Positions 43,181-55,267 of a DNA stretch of 64,000 nt are shown here, one piece after another; position 1 is the stretch's first letter, and each line of letters begins with the position of its first letter. The DNA is taken from the NCBI RefSeq assembly GCF_022554085.1, contig NZ_JAKFYR010000012.1, positions 61,519 through 125,518 of the forward strand, read 5' to 3'. The notes beneath the pieces are model-generated. The model saw only the letters and a list, made by a program, of their open reading frames with translations. It was not told the DNA's origin and searched no databases. The DNA is from Rhodococcus sp. CH91 (GTDB lineage Bacteria > Actinomycetota > Actinomycetes > Mycobacteriales > Mycobacteriaceae). The position numbers and the translations under genes were made by a program.

Positions 43181-44011
43181 ATGAAACCCGACGACGCTCA
43201 CGACCCCATCGCGAAAGCCCATCTGAAGGATCCGCACGACACCTCGCACCGGATCCACCGCTACCCCGCCGCTGCGGACCTGACCGACCTGATGCAGCGC
43301 TACTGGATTCCGGTCTGGTCGGTCCCGCCCGGCCGGGAGGCACCCCAGCACGTACTGCGATATCCGGTGTGCCAACTGGTGGTCGCGCACGACTACGCCC
43401 GCTTCTACGGTGTCGAGCACGGACTGTCCACGGTCACCCTCACCGGTGAGGGATGGGCGGTCGGCTGCATGCTCACCCCCGCGGCGGGTGCGCTGTTCGC
43501 CGGCACCTCACTCGCAGCATTCACCGACCGCGCCGTCGACCTCACCGACGTCCTGGGCTCGGCCGGTGCGCGTCTGATCACACGCGTCCGCGCGGCGATG
43601 AGACCGGATCCCGGCTCACCGTCTTCGCACCGTGCGGCGGCAGACGCCTTCGACGACGTCCTGCGCGCGCGTCTGCCGGTCGACGAGGAGGGCCGGCTCG
43701 TCAACCGTGTGGTCGCCTTCGTCGAGGAGAATTCCGATGTGCTGCGCGTCGAGCAGGTCCGTGCCGAATTCGGCCTCACCGAGCGCGCCCTGCAGCGGTT
43801 GGTGCAGCGGCGGATCGGATTGACCCCGAAGTGGCTCATCCAGCGGCGGCGACTGCAGGAGGCGGCCGGGCGACTGCGCGACCGCCCCGGGTCGTTGTCG
43901 GAGGTTGCCGCCGTCCTCGGTTATGCCGACCAGCCACATTTCGTGCGTGACTTCGCGAAGGTCGTCGGGATGACTCCCGGCGCGTTCGCAGAGCGCTACG
44001 GGGCCCGGTGA
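43181..44011 (+). CDS. AraC-family transcriptional regulator
   Basis: 276 residues from ATG 43181 (TGAGG upstream); an in-frame ATG at 43142 would add 13 residues and overlap the divergent gene's start codon. The N-terminal half is a ligand-sensing DUF6597-like domain (RYWIPVWSVPPGR, GCMLTPAAGALFAG). The C-terminal half has two HTH units: VEQVRAEFGLTERALQRLVQRRIG and LSEVAAVLGYADQPHFVRDFAKVVGMTPG. It may control the divergent MDMPI-psuG pair. Effector unknown. Confidence 0.85.
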   Translation: MKPDDAHDPIAKAHLKDPHDTSHRIHRYPAAADLTDLMQRYWIPVWSVPPGREAPQHVLRYPVCQLVVAHDYARFYGVEHGLSTVTLTGEGWAVGCMLTPAAGALFAGTSLAAFTDRAVDLTDVLGSAGARLITRVRAAMRPDPGSPSSHRAAADAFDDVLRARLPVDEEGRLVNRVVAFVEENSDVLRVEQVRAEFGLTERALQRLVQRRIGLTPKWLIQRRRLQEAAGRLRDRPGSLSEVAAVLGYADQPHFVRDFAKVVGMTPGAFAERYGAR

Positions 44012-44167
44012 AGCCCGTCCGCCGTGCGAGTACAACGGATCGGGACGCGTGTATCACGTAGTGGAACGTCGTCACCCCACAAGGCTTCGTGATCAGGTAA
44101 ATGTAACGAATCACACAGGGAGGGCGACCTACCTGGCGAAGCACGACGAAGGACAAAGGGGTTCATC

Positions 44168-44443
44168 GTGGGACACGACCGTCTACTGTTCATCGGACGT
44201 CCGGACGCGGACGAAGTCGCGCATTGGAGCACACTGCGCGAACTCGCACCTCAGCGAGGATGGAAACCGACCCGCACTTTCGAGCCCGGTGAAGTCGCCT
44301 GGGCCGTCGCAGCCGGCAGCGCATTCGAGCAGACCGGGGCGGCCGCCGAGGTGATCCACTCCCTGCGCGAAGCGGACATCCCCTGCACGAGCGCGCTCGA
44401 CGCGATCCGCCACGCGTACTCGGCGTCGCACCTGTCGTTCTGA
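44168..44443 (+). CDS. Small conserved hypothetical protein
   Basis: 91 residues from GTG 44168, with AAAGGGG upstream. The sequence GHDRLLFIGRPDADEVAHWSTL and later FEQTGAAAEVIHSLREADIP suggests a compact alpha/beta protein with no TM and no recognised motif. About 155 AT-richer bases precede it with GTGAT ... ATCAC arms (44089-44093 and 44110-44114) that might be an operator. I do not assign a function. Confidence 0.5.
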   Translation: MGHDRLLFIGRPDADEVAHWSTLRELAPQRGWKPTRTFEPGEVAWAVAAGSAFEQTGAAAEVIHSLREADIPCTSALDAIRHAYSASHLSF

Positions 44444-44448
44444 CACCT

Positions 44449-44488
44449 CCGGCCGGCCGCGCCTCGACGATGCGGCGCAGCCGGCCGG
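44449..44488. terminator. Possible terminator after the small hypothetical gene
   Basis: Nine-bp inverted repeat CCGGCCGGC/GCCGGCCGG with a 22-base loop, between convergent stops at 44443 and 44532. The long loop and lack of T-run make this weak. Confidence 0.35.
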
Positions 44489-44531
44489 TTCGGCCGCGTG
44501 GTGCGGCAGCTCGGATACGTCGCTGTGGGGG

Positions 44532-45311
44532 CTAGCCGAATGCACTGGCGTCGAGCCACGACGCCAGGAATTCGGTGTCGCCGAAGACGTCCACATCGGC
44601 GGTGTCCACCGCGCGCCGCCGGTAGAGCACCAGTAGCAGTTCGGTCAGCGGACCTCGTACCGCGACGGCGCTCTTCTCGTGCGCATGTCGCCACACGAAC
44701 TCGTCTCCGGTCAGGTCCACGACCCACTCGGCGGACGTGTCCGTCGCGTGGAAGTGCAGTGTCCGATCCGGTCCGTGCAGTGCACGATGCCGGTCCTCGT
44801 CACGTCTCGGCCACGTGACCGTTGCCAGTTCGAACCACTCGTCCACGCCGTCCACCGCGAGGTCGTGCGCGACCTCGAACGGCGTGCCCAGCGCGAGCGC
44901 GGCGTCGGCGCGATGCACGACGGTCTCGTGAGTGAATCGCCGAGCGAAGAATTCCGGTGTCTTCTTCCCTCCGGGGATCGGGGTCCACACCCTCATGTTC
45001 GGACCGACCTCACGAAGCGCGGTGTCGAGTTCGCGCGCACCCTCCCGCAGCCAGGGGACCAGCTCCTCCGGCTTCTCGTCGACGTACGCCGACAACTCCC
45101 GCATCGCCCGGTCGGTGCGGGGCATCGCGCCGAGTCCGCGCACCGCCTCGGTCGCCCATCGGTGCCCGTAGCCGACGTGCCGGGCCAGTCCACCGATGTT
45201 CCATCCGGGGCACGACGGCACCGGTGTGCCCATGTCCTGCCCCGCCAGAGATGCGACGAGCAGTTCCGTCTGCTCGGTGATCTCTCCGCAGTAACGCGCA
45301 TAGTCCAGCAT
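44532..45311 (-). CDS. MDMPI-like (TIGR03083) mycothiol-dependent protein
   Basis: 259 residues; the ATG has GAAGGACA upstream. SCPGWNIGGLARHVGYGHRWATE has the first metal His; FTHETVVHRADA the later ones; a C-terminal sterol-carrier-like region ends with LVLYRRRAVDTADVDVFGD. It is the family of mycothiol-dependent isomerases and transferases. Divergent from the PPOX gene. Third member of this fold in the window. Confidence 0.78.
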   Translation of the reverse strand: MLDYARYCGEITEQTELLVASLAGQDMGTPVPSCPGWNIGGLARHVGYGHRWATEAVRGLGAMPRTDRAMRELSAYVDEKPEELVPWLREGARELDTALREVGPNMRVWTPIPGGKKTPEFFARRFTHETVVHRADAALALGTPFEVAHDLAVDGVDEWFELATVTWPRRDEDRHRALHGPDRTLHFHATDTSAEWVVDLTGDEFVWRHAHEKSAVAVRGPLTELLLVLYRRRAVDTADVDVFGDTEFLASWLDASAFG

Positions 45312-45365
45312 TCACTGTCCTTCGTCCTCGGCTCGATACTCGCTCCGATTCTGCATCGCCGGCCG

Positions 45366-45371
45366 TAATCT
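45366..45371 (+). promoter_or_regulatory. -10 element (TAATCT) of a leaderless PPOX gene
   Basis: TAATCT is followed by seven bases and the ATG at 45379, with no ribosome site in between. Confidence 0.4.
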
Positions 45372-45378
45372 GAGCACC

Positions 45379-45807
45379 ATGCCGGCCGAGGAGACCCCAC
45401 TCGAAGCACTGTTCCCGCCCACCGGTGTGGCGACGCTAGTGACGCTCAAACGCGACGGGCGACCACAACTGTCGAACATCACCTACCGGTACGAGCCCGG
45501 CACCCGTACGTTCTCCGTCTCCGTCACCGACGACCGGGCGAAGACACGGAACATGCGCCGCGACCCGCGTGTGAGCCTGTTCGTCGAGTCCGGCGACAAG
45601 TGGTCCTATGCCGTCGCGGAAGGTGACGCCGAGCTGTCGCCGGTCGCCGTCGATCCACACGACCACACCGTCGAGCAGCTCGTCGAGCTCTACCGCGCCG
45701 TGCAGGGCGAGCACCCGGATTGGGACGAGTTCCGCGCCGCGATGGTCGCCGATCGCAGATTGCTCCTCCGCGTGCGTGTCTCACGCTTCTACGGTTCGGC
45801 GCGCTGA
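45379..45807 (+). CDS. PPOX-class F420-dependent oxidoreductase
   Basis: 142 residues of split-barrel fold. The segments ATLVTLKRDGRPQLSNITYRYEP and KTRNMRRDPRVSLFVES match Mycobacterium FDOR-B proteins that bind F420 or FMN (biliverdin or quinone reduction). The start is leaderless. A specific substrate cannot be given. Cytoplasmic. Confidence 0.82.
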   Translation: MPAEETPLEALFPPTGVATLVTLKRDGRPQLSNITYRYEPGTRTFSVSVTDDRAKTRNMRRDPRVSLFVESGDKWSYAVAEGDAELSPVAVDPHDHTVEQLVELYRAVQGEHPDWDEFRAAMVADRRLLLRVRVSRFYGSAR

Positions 45808-46058
45808 CCCCGGCCGTGAAGCAAGCCTCGGGCCGTCCTTTCCGGAGGCTGCGATCGGACTGCCCGGGAATCCGGGAGATCGGACGGACGCATGTGGTCC
45901 AATGTGGTGATGTGCGGTTGGACGACTCACTGCACCGGGTCGATCCCCCTCGGGAGATCGGTCACCGGTAGTCCGGCGTCGTGGAAGAGTTCGGCACGCA
46001 TCGTCGACGGCAGCGGCCTCTCCCGGCCGTGCCCGGCCTGAGCGCGAAGGGCGGGGCC

Positions 46059-47663
46059 GTGGCACCACAGCCCGAGGTCCGATCCGGTTCGGCACTGGTC
46101 CTCGGCGTGCTGGCGTCGGGTCAGTTCCTCATGACGCTCGACAGTTCCGTGATGAACGTATCGATGGCGACGGTCGCACAGGACGTCGACACCACGATCA
46201 CCGGCATCCAAACGGCGATCACTCTCTACACCCTGGTGATGGCGTCGTTGATGATCACAGGCGGGAAGGTCGGGACGCTCCTCGGACGGCGGCGCGCATT
46301 CGGAATCGGACTGGTGATCTACGGGATCGGCTCGTTCACCACCGGACTGGCCCCGAACCTCACGGTCCTGCTGGTGGGCTGGTCGCTACTCGAAGGCGTC
46401 GGTGCGGCCCTGATCATGCCGGCGATCGTCTCCCTCGTCGCGGCGAACTTCGCTCCCGAACGGCGGGCCGCGGCCTACGGGCTGGTCGCGGCGGCCGGCG
46501 CCTCGGCTGTCGCCGTGGGGCCACTGCTGGGCGGAGCCGTCACGACGTTCGCCTCCTGGCGCTACGTCTTTTTCGGCGAGGTCGTCCTCGTGGTGGCGAT
46601 CCTGCTCGTGTTGCGCCGCATCGAGGACGTCCCGCCACAGCGGGTCCACCTCGACCTCGTGGGATCGGCACTGTCCGTTCTCGGTCTGGGTTCCGTCGTG
46701 TACGGCGTCCTGCGCTCGAGCGAGTGGGGCTGGGTGCGAGCCGAACCCGGAGGGCCCGCCGTACTGGGCCTGTCCCCGGTCATCTGGCTCATCGTCGCGG
46801 GCTCGCTGGTGCTCTATGCGTTCATGCGATGGCAGAACGCTCTCATCGGCAGAGGACGCGACCCGCTGGTCGATCCGGAACTGTTCGCCAACCGGCAACT
46901 CGTCGGTGGTCTGACGATGTTCTTCGCCCAGTTCGCGGTCCAGGCCGGGGTGTTCTTCTCCGTCCCGCTCTTCCTGTCGGTGGTGCTCGAACTCACCGCC
47001 GTCGAGACCGGTGTGCGTCTCCTCCCGCTGTCGATCGCCCTCGTGCTGGCCGCGACGTCGATTCCGAAGGTGCGGCCCCACGCCGATCCTCGACGTGTGG
47101 TGCGGACAGGACTGGGCTCGATGATCGTGGGGATCCTGATCCTCGTCGCCGGGATGGATCCGGGCGCCGACGCGGCGGTGGTGGCCGTACCCATGTTGTT
47201 CATGGGCTTCGGGTTGGGAGCACTCGCGTCGCAACTCGGAGCGGTCACGGTCTCGTCGGTGCCCGATTCCGAGAGTGCGGAGGTCGGCGGCCTGCAGAAC
47301 ACCGCGACCAATCTCGGCGCCTCGCTGGGCACCGCGCTGATCGGATCGATCCTGATCGCCACCCTCACCTCGTCCGTCGTCGCCGGGATCGAGAACAATC
47401 CCGCGATCCCGCCCTCGGTACGAGAGCAGGCGACCACCGAGATGGCCACAGGTGTGCCCTTCCTGTCCACGACCCAATTGCAGGACGGGCTCGACAGCGC
47501 CGGTGTCGACCCGGCGACGGCCGATGCTCTCGTCGCGGTCAACGCCGACGCCCGGCTCGACGCGCTGCGCGTCGCCTTCGCCGTGACCGCCCTGCTCGCG
47601 ATAGCGGCCCTGTTCGGCACCGGCCGGTTGCCCCGAGAATCCGTCGGGTCGCAGCCGCCCTAG
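46059..47663 (+). CDS. MFS drug:H+ antiporter (DHA2, 14-TM)
   Basis: 534 residues from GTG 46059, chosen for GAAGGGCGGG upstream; an in-frame GTG at 45981 would add 26 residues. It has 13-14 hydrophobic helices, motif A GGKVGTLLGRRRAFGIG in loop 2-3 and motif C-like GPLLGGAVTTFASWRYVFF in TM5. The DHA2 family exports lipophilic drugs and dyes. It ends facing the flavin reductase gene 12 bases away. No dedicated TetR regulator is next to it. Confidence 0.88.
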   Translation: MAPQPEVRSGSALVLGVLASGQFLMTLDSSVMNVSMATVAQDVDTTITGIQTAITLYTLVMASLMITGGKVGTLLGRRRAFGIGLVIYGIGSFTTGLAPNLTVLLVGWSLLEGVGAALIMPAIVSLVAANFAPERRAAAYGLVAAAGASAVAVGPLLGGAVTTFASWRYVFFGEVVLVVAILLVLRRIEDVPPQRVHLDLVGSALSVLGLGSVVYGVLRSSEWGWVRAEPGGPAVLGLSPVIWLIVAGSLVLYAFMRWQNALIGRGRDPLVDPELFANRQLVGGLTMFFAQFAVQAGVFFSVPLFLSVVLELTAVETGVRLLPLSIALVLAATSIPKVRPHADPRRVVRTGLGSMIVGILILVAGMDPGADAAVVAVPMLFMGFGLGALASQLGAVTVSSVPDSESAEVGGLQNTATNLGASLGTALIGSILIATLTSSVVAGIENNPAIPPSVREQATTEMATGVPFLSTTQLQDGLDSAGVDPATADALVAVNADARLDALRVAFAVTALLAIAALFGTGRLPRESVGSQPP

Positions 47664-47675
47664 GATGCCCGTGGT

Positions 47676-48448
<773 letters not shown>

Positions 48449-49099
48449 ATGAGTGTTGCGGATTCTCCATCAGTTCCCACCGACGGTCTCGCAGCATGGG
48501 CGCTCGATCTCATGGATCGACTCGGCGGTGTCGGTGCCGGCATCGCCATCGCGCTCGAGAACTTCTTTCCTCCGCTCCCGAGCGAGGTCATTCTGCCGCT
48601 CGCCGGGTTCGCTGCGAGTCTGGGCAGTTTCACGCTGTTCGGAGCACTGTTCTGGACGACCCTCGGCTCGGTTCTCGGCGCGCTCGGTCTGTACGCGATC
48701 GGACGCTGGGTGGGTGAGGACCGCATCCGCACTGTGGTGAAGAAGTTGCCGCTCGTCGACATCGAGGACCTCGAACGGTCGACCGAGTGGTTCCAGCGAC
48801 ACGGCCGCAAAGCCGTCTTCTTCGGTCGGATGGTGCCACTCTTCCGCAGTCTCATCTCGGTTCCGGCGGGCGTCACACGGATGCCGATCTGGCAGTTCCT
48901 CGCATTCACCACCGCCGGCAGTCTCATCTGGAATTCGATCTTCGTGTTGGCCGGCTACCAGCTCGGCGAGAACTGGAGTGCTGTCGAACCGTATGCCGAG
49001 GTCATGCAGTACGTGGTGATCGCCGGTGTCGTCGGGGTGATCGCGTACGGGCTGGTGCGCCGCATCCGTTCGCGCAGGCGGGTGAAGGACGGCAGCTGA
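48449..49099 (+). CDS. DedA family membrane protein
   Basis: 216 residues. The re-entrant loop segment ENFFPPLPSEVILPLAGF and the membrane motif GRMVPLFRSLISVPAG identify the DedA/VTT family of undecaprenyl phosphate or other lipid flippases, needed for envelope integrity and resistance. Four to five membrane segments and a basic C-terminus RRIRSRRR are seen. The end is 4 bases from the convergent ECF T gene. Confidence 0.9.
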   Translation: MSVADSPSVPTDGLAAWALDLMDRLGGVGAGIAIALENFFPPLPSEVILPLAGFAASLGSFTLFGALFWTTLGSVLGALGLYAIGRWVGEDRIRTVVKKLPLVDIEDLERSTEWFQRHGRKAVFFGRMVPLFRSLISVPAGVTRMPIWQFLAFTTAGSLIWNSIFVLAGYQLGENWSAVEPYAEVMQYVVIAGVVGVIAYGLVRRIRSRRRVKDGS

Positions 49100-49103
49100 G
49101 AGG

Positions 49104-49853
49104 TCAGCCCCACACGATCATCGCGGCGCACGCCCCCACCACGACCAGCACGGTCACGAGATCGCCCAGGCGCAGTCGTACCCGAGGTCGTACGGCCGGT
49201 CGTTGTCCTCGCACCGACAACGCATCGCCGAGGTCGCGGATCTGCCGCATCGACACCGAGGCGACCGCGCCGACGGCGTCGACGACCTCCTGCCACCAGC
49301 CCGCAGGATTACGGATGCCGGGCCGGCCCCGCACCTTGCGTGCGGCGAACAGCACGCGCATCTCCGCACGAACGGTCGGCAGCATCCGTAGTCCCAGGGC
49401 ACACACCGTCACCCATTCGTCGACCGGCAGGCGCAGCAACCGCAGCGGCGCGAACAGCACCGGCAGCGCATCGACGAGATCGGACAGCCGCGTCGTCCAT
49501 CCGACGAGCGAGGCGACGAACAGCAGTCCGACCCCGAGCAGAATCGAGCGCACATAGGCCGCCCACCCCCCGCCGGCGGCGTTGAGCACCAGGCCGACGG
49601 CCAGGACCGCGAACACCCACCACGGAACGGTCGGCAGCGCACCGCGAGGAATACGCGCGACCAGCACCCCCACGCCCAGCACGGCGAGCAGGATGCCGAG
49701 CCCCGTCCAGCTCGGAGCGAAGCTCACCGCCACCGACAACGCGGCGGCCGACAGCACCTTGGTGCCCGCCCAGACGCGATGCAGCGGTGTCTCCCGGGGC
49801 ACCGGCCGCAGAAGGACGAGCGGACGCCTCTGCCGGCTCCGTGTGCGAGTCAT
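49104..49853 (-). CDS. ECF transporter T component (Rv2325c-like)
   Basis: 249 residues from ATG 49853, which overlaps the stop of the fused S-A-A gene (ATGA). Six hydrophobic segments and two Arg-Gly coupling motifs (FAARKVRGRPG, ALSVRGQRP) fit EcfT. It couples the ATPases to an S component. Its partner is the fused gene upstream. The arrangement resembles Mycobacterium Rv2325c-Rv2326c from memory. Confidence 0.85.
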   Translation of the reverse strand: MTRTRSRQRRPLVLLRPVPRETPLHRVWAGTKVLSAAALSVAVSFAPSWTGLGILLAVLGVGVLVARIPRGALPTVPWWVFAVLAVGLVLNAAGGGWAAYVRSILLGVGLLFVASLVGWTTRLSDLVDALPVLFAPLRLLRLPVDEWVTVCALGLRMLPTVRAEMRVLFAARKVRGRPGIRNPAGWWQEVVDAVGAVASVSMRQIRDLGDALSVRGQRPAVRPRVRLRLGDLVTVLVVVGACAAMIVWG

Positions 49854-51856
49854 GCGATCACCGCTCCGGTCTGCTCCACGATGCGTCCGTCCTCGAGCAC
49901 CACGGTGCGTGAACACACTTCTTCCATTCCGTGCAGGTCGTGCGAGATGACGACGACGGTGACGTGTTCGACCGCGCGCAGGTGAGCCAGAATCGACACG
50001 ATCTCGCGTCGTCCGCTCAGGTCCAGACCGGCCAACGGTTCGTCGAGCACCAGGACCCGGGGGGTGCGGGCGAGCTGCGCGGCGATCGCCACGCGCCGCA
50101 TCTCCCCTCCGCTGAGACGGTCGACGGGCCGGTCGATCAGCTCGGGACGCAGGCCCACGCGGTGCAGGACGGCGGCGACGTACCCGCGATCGGTGTGCGG
50201 CAGTCCCGCCACCTCGGAGATCTCCTGCGCGACGGTGGGCCGCTGCAATTGCAACCGGGCCTGCTGGAAGACCATCGCGACCTCACCGTGCAGGTCGGCG
50301 GTGGGCGTGTCGTGCAGGACGGCCGTTCCGTAGGTGGGCCGGGTCAGACCGGCCATGATCCACGCGAGGGTCGACTTGCCCGAACCGTTCTCCCCCACCA
50401 CCAGCACCCCCTCTCCTCGGCAGACCGTCAGGGAGACGTCGCGCAGCGCCGTGTGCGCCCACGGCGTGCCGGCGGCGTAGACATGGGTGACCCCGCGCAC
50501 TTCGAGGACCGGCTGCGGGAAGGCTGGGGCGGTCGCCGTGACCGGCACCGGCAGGGGTGGGGACGCGACGTGCGGGACGATCCGCCCGTCGGCGAGGTGC
50601 ACGATGCGGTCGGCGGCGCGGGCTTCGTCGTCGAGGTGGGTGACGAGCACGACCGCGGTGCCTTCCCGGGCCACGCTCACGAGCAAGCGGATCAGCTCCG
50701 TGCGACTGTCCGTATCGACCATCGCGGTGATCTCGTCGGCGATGAGCAGTGCCGGTCGCCTGGCCAGCGCGCCGGCCAGCGCCAGTCGCTGCAACTGTCC
50801 GCCGGACAGCTCCTCCGTCGCCCGGTCCGCCGTTCCGGTGAGACCGACGCGGGCGAGCATCGCCTCGACGTCCACGTCGCCGGCTCCCCATCGGAGATCC
50901 TCGGCGACCGTGCGGCCGAGCACCTGACTCTCGGGATGCTGGAACACCATCACCGTCCCGCCGGGACGTCCGAGCCCGACGGGCCCGGGCCGGTCGACGA
51001 GGCCGACGGTCGGCTCGAGACCTGCGAGCATCCGCACGAGCGTCGACTTCCCCGAGCCGTTGCCACCGACGATCGCGACGAACTCCCCCGGTTCGATCGT
51101 GAGGTCGATGTCGGACAGGGCGTCGCGGTCGGCTCCCGGATAGCGGTAACCGGCGAGACGCAAGGCGACGGGCAGCGGAGCCGGCTCGGCGGAGGGGTCC
51201 TGCTCGGGCCAGTCGACCGAGCGCGTCGCCCAGGTACTGCGCCTCTCCACCACACTGAAGATGCCGAAACACAGCAGTGCGGTGCCCACGGTGGCGACGA
51301 AGACGGCACCGCCGATCCACACCCACCACAGCCGCACCATGATCTCGAGGGTCCGTTCCCAGGTGTCGACGAACTGTTCGCCCGCCCCGGCGGCTTCGAA
51401 GGCGCGGAGTGTGCCGCGCATCGACGATTCGAGTGCCTCCAGCAGCAGGATCCGGGTCCGGTCGAACAACAGCAGCATGCCGTCGGCGATCGCCCCGAGC
51501 AGCAGACCCGCGGGGACGGCTCCTGCGGTCACCGCGAACACGGCGGCCCGGCCCCACCGGCGATGTGCGAAACCCACGAGAGTGCCGACACCGGAGAGAA
51601 CGACGACCGCCCCGACCGCGAACGGCCCCCCGGCCACCAGCGCCACCACACCGGCGGCGACCGTCGCGGCGACGATCGCACGGAGTCGACCGGTGGCGGC
51701 GAGGAAGGCGACGGGCAACGCCACGAGAACCTGGGCGACACCGACGGGGATCAGTCCGGCCACCACCGACAGCACTGCGGTCAACGTCCCGAACACCGCC
51801 GCCGCAGCAGCTTCGGGTGGTCGAAGTGGTCCGCGTCGCCTGGTCACCGAGTGCAC
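49850..51856 (-). CDS. Fused ECF transporter: membrane S-like domain + two ABC ATPase domains (Rv2326c-like)
   Basis: 668 residues from GTG 51856 (GTG 51847 also possible). The N-terminal ~210 residues hold about six hydrophobic helices similar to DUF2232/YybS-type S components. Then ATPase 1 with GGNGSGKSTLV, LSGGQLQRLALAGA and LIADEITAMVD, and ATPase 2 with GENGSGKSTLA, LSGGEMRRVAIAAQ and VLVLDEPLAGLD. This is a full S-A-A' chain; T is the next gene. Substrate unknown. Twenty bases separate it from dinB2 upstream. Confidence 0.85.
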   Translation of the reverse strand: MHSVTRRRGPLRPPEAAAAAVFGTLTAVLSVVAGLIPVGVAQVLVALPVAFLAATGRLRAIVAATVAAGVVALVAGGPFAVGAVVVLSGVGTLVGFAHRRWGRAAVFAVTAGAVPAGLLLGAIADGMLLLFDRTRILLLEALESSMRGTLRAFEAAGAGEQFVDTWERTLEIMVRLWWVWIGGAVFVATVGTALLCFGIFSVVERRSTWATRSVDWPEQDPSAEPAPLPVALRLAGYRYPGADRDALSDIDLTIEPGEFVAIVGGNGSGKSTLVRMLAGLEPTVGLVDRPGPVGLGRPGGTVMVFQHPESQVLGRTVAEDLRWGAGDVDVEAMLARVGLTGTADRATEELSGGQLQRLALAGALARRPALLIADEITAMVDTDSRTELIRLLVSVAREGTAVVLVTHLDDEARAADRIVHLADGRIVPHVASPPLPVPVTATAPAFPQPVLEVRGVTHVYAAGTPWAHTALRDVSLTVCRGEGVLVVGENGSGKSTLAWIMAGLTRPTYGTAVLHDTPTADLHGEVAMVFQQARLQLQRPTVAQEISEVAGLPHTDRGYVAAVLHRVGLRPELIDRPVDRLSGGEMRRVAIAAQLARTPRVLVLDEPLAGLDLSGRREIVSILAHLRAVEHVTVVVISHDLHGMEEVCSRTVVLEDGRIVEQTGAVIA

Positions 51857-51876
51857 CGGTCCCAGTGTGCCAGTCG

Positions 51877-52938
51877 TCAGTGCGGCCGTTGCCGATCCGC
51901 CGGGGGCGTCATCTCCACCCGTACTCCCACGAGCCGGACCTCGCGATCGTGGTCGAACCGGTCGAGCAGTCCGACGGCGGTGTCGGTGACGACGCCGACG
52001 TCCGTGCTCGGTGCCGCAAGGGCGACACTCGCGGTGTGGGTGACGAACGGCGCGTAGCGGATCTTCAGTCCGACCCGCACCCCGGCTCGTCCCTCCCCTC
52101 GCACGTCGTCGACGGCTCGAGCCGCGAGACGGCGCACGCAATCGGCGATCTCCGTCCAGTCCCCGACGTTGTGCTGGAAGGTCGTCTCGCGGCTGCGTGA
52201 GCGGGCCACCCACGGCTCGGCCGAGACCTCCGTGGTGGCGGCGCCGGCGCCGAGCCCGACGAGCCACGGACCTGTCTTCGGGCCGAACCGGCTCGCCATC
52301 TCGTCGACCGGGGCCCGGGCGAGATCACGAACAGTGCGGATACCGATCGCGTCGAGTTTCTTCGCCGTGCGGGAACCGATCCCCCACAGGGAGTCCGGTG
52401 ATCGATCCCCCATCACCTCGAACCAGTTGTCCCGGGTCAGCCGGAACATGCCTGCGGGCTTCCCGAAGCTCGTCGCGATCTTCGCGCGGAGGATGTTGTC
52501 GCCGATCCCGACGGAGCAGTGCAGACCGGTCGTCTCGAGCACCGCGAACTGGGCCCTCCGGGCGAACGCTTCCGGATCGCCGGTCTCCACACCCAGGAAC
52601 GCCTCGTCCCAGCCCAGCACGTCGACGACCGCCCCGAGTCCGCGCAGCGTGTCCATCACGACCTGCGACACCTCGTTGTAGGTGTCGGCGTCGACGGGCA
52701 GGAAGATCGCGTCGGGGATCTTGCGTGCCGCGACCCGCAGCGGCATTCCCGACCCCACTCCGTGTGCCCGGGCCTCGTACGACGCGGTGGAGACGACGCC
52801 GCGTTCGGTGGGATCACCCCGGCCACCGACCACCACCGGTCTCCCGGCCAACTCGGGGTTGCGCAGCACTTCGACCGCGGCGATGAACTGATCGAGGTCG
52901 ACGTGGAGGACCCAGTGCGCAGTGCCCGGTGTACCCAT
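51877..52938 (-). CDS. dinB: Y-family DNA polymerase IV, DinB2 type
   Basis: 353 residues. LHVD14LD16QFI19AAVEVL, the thumb/finger region SYEARAHGVGSGMPLR and the GWDEAFLGVE catalytic carboxylates mark it as a DinB. Its best match from memory is M. tuberculosis DinB2 (Rv3056). Residue 19 at the ribonucleotide steric-gate position is Ile, not Phe/Tyr. It has no clamp-binding QL-motif at the C-terminus (ends RLVGVRVEMTP...). The enzyme copies damaged templates. It lies between ribBA and the ECF gene in one direction. Confidence 0.88.
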   Translation of the reverse strand: MGTPGTAHWVLHVDLDQFIAAVEVLRNPELAGRPVVVGGRGDPTERGVVSTASYEARAHGVGSGMPLRVAARKIPDAIFLPVDADTYNEVSQVVMDTLRGLGAVVDVLGWDEAFLGVETGDPEAFARRAQFAVLETTGLHCSVGIGDNILRAKIATSFGKPAGMFRLTRDNWFEVMGDRSPDSLWGIGSRTAKKLDAIGIRTVRDLARAPVDEMASRFGPKTGPWLVGLGAGAATTEVSAEPWVARSRSRETTFQHNVGDWTEIADCVRRLAARAVDDVRGEGRAGVRVGLKIRYAPFVTHTASVALAAPSTDVGVVTDTAVGLLDRFDHDREVRLVGVRVEMTPPADRQRPH

Positions 52939-53011
52939 GCCGACAACCGTAGAGCGCCCGGAGTCTCACCGTCCGGTGATCACAGGGGATGTGCGCAGGT
53001 CGTCGGAACGG

Positions 53012-55226
<2,215 letters not shown>

Positions 55227-55267
55227 GTGGATCTCCTTTTCTGGCGAGGCTTTCCGCCTCCACCGTG

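Noticed and set aside
44089..44114. GTGAT-N16-ATCAC arms upstream of the small hypothetical gene
   Set aside because: Short arms and a wide spacer make this likely to occur by chance; mentioned only in the gene entry.
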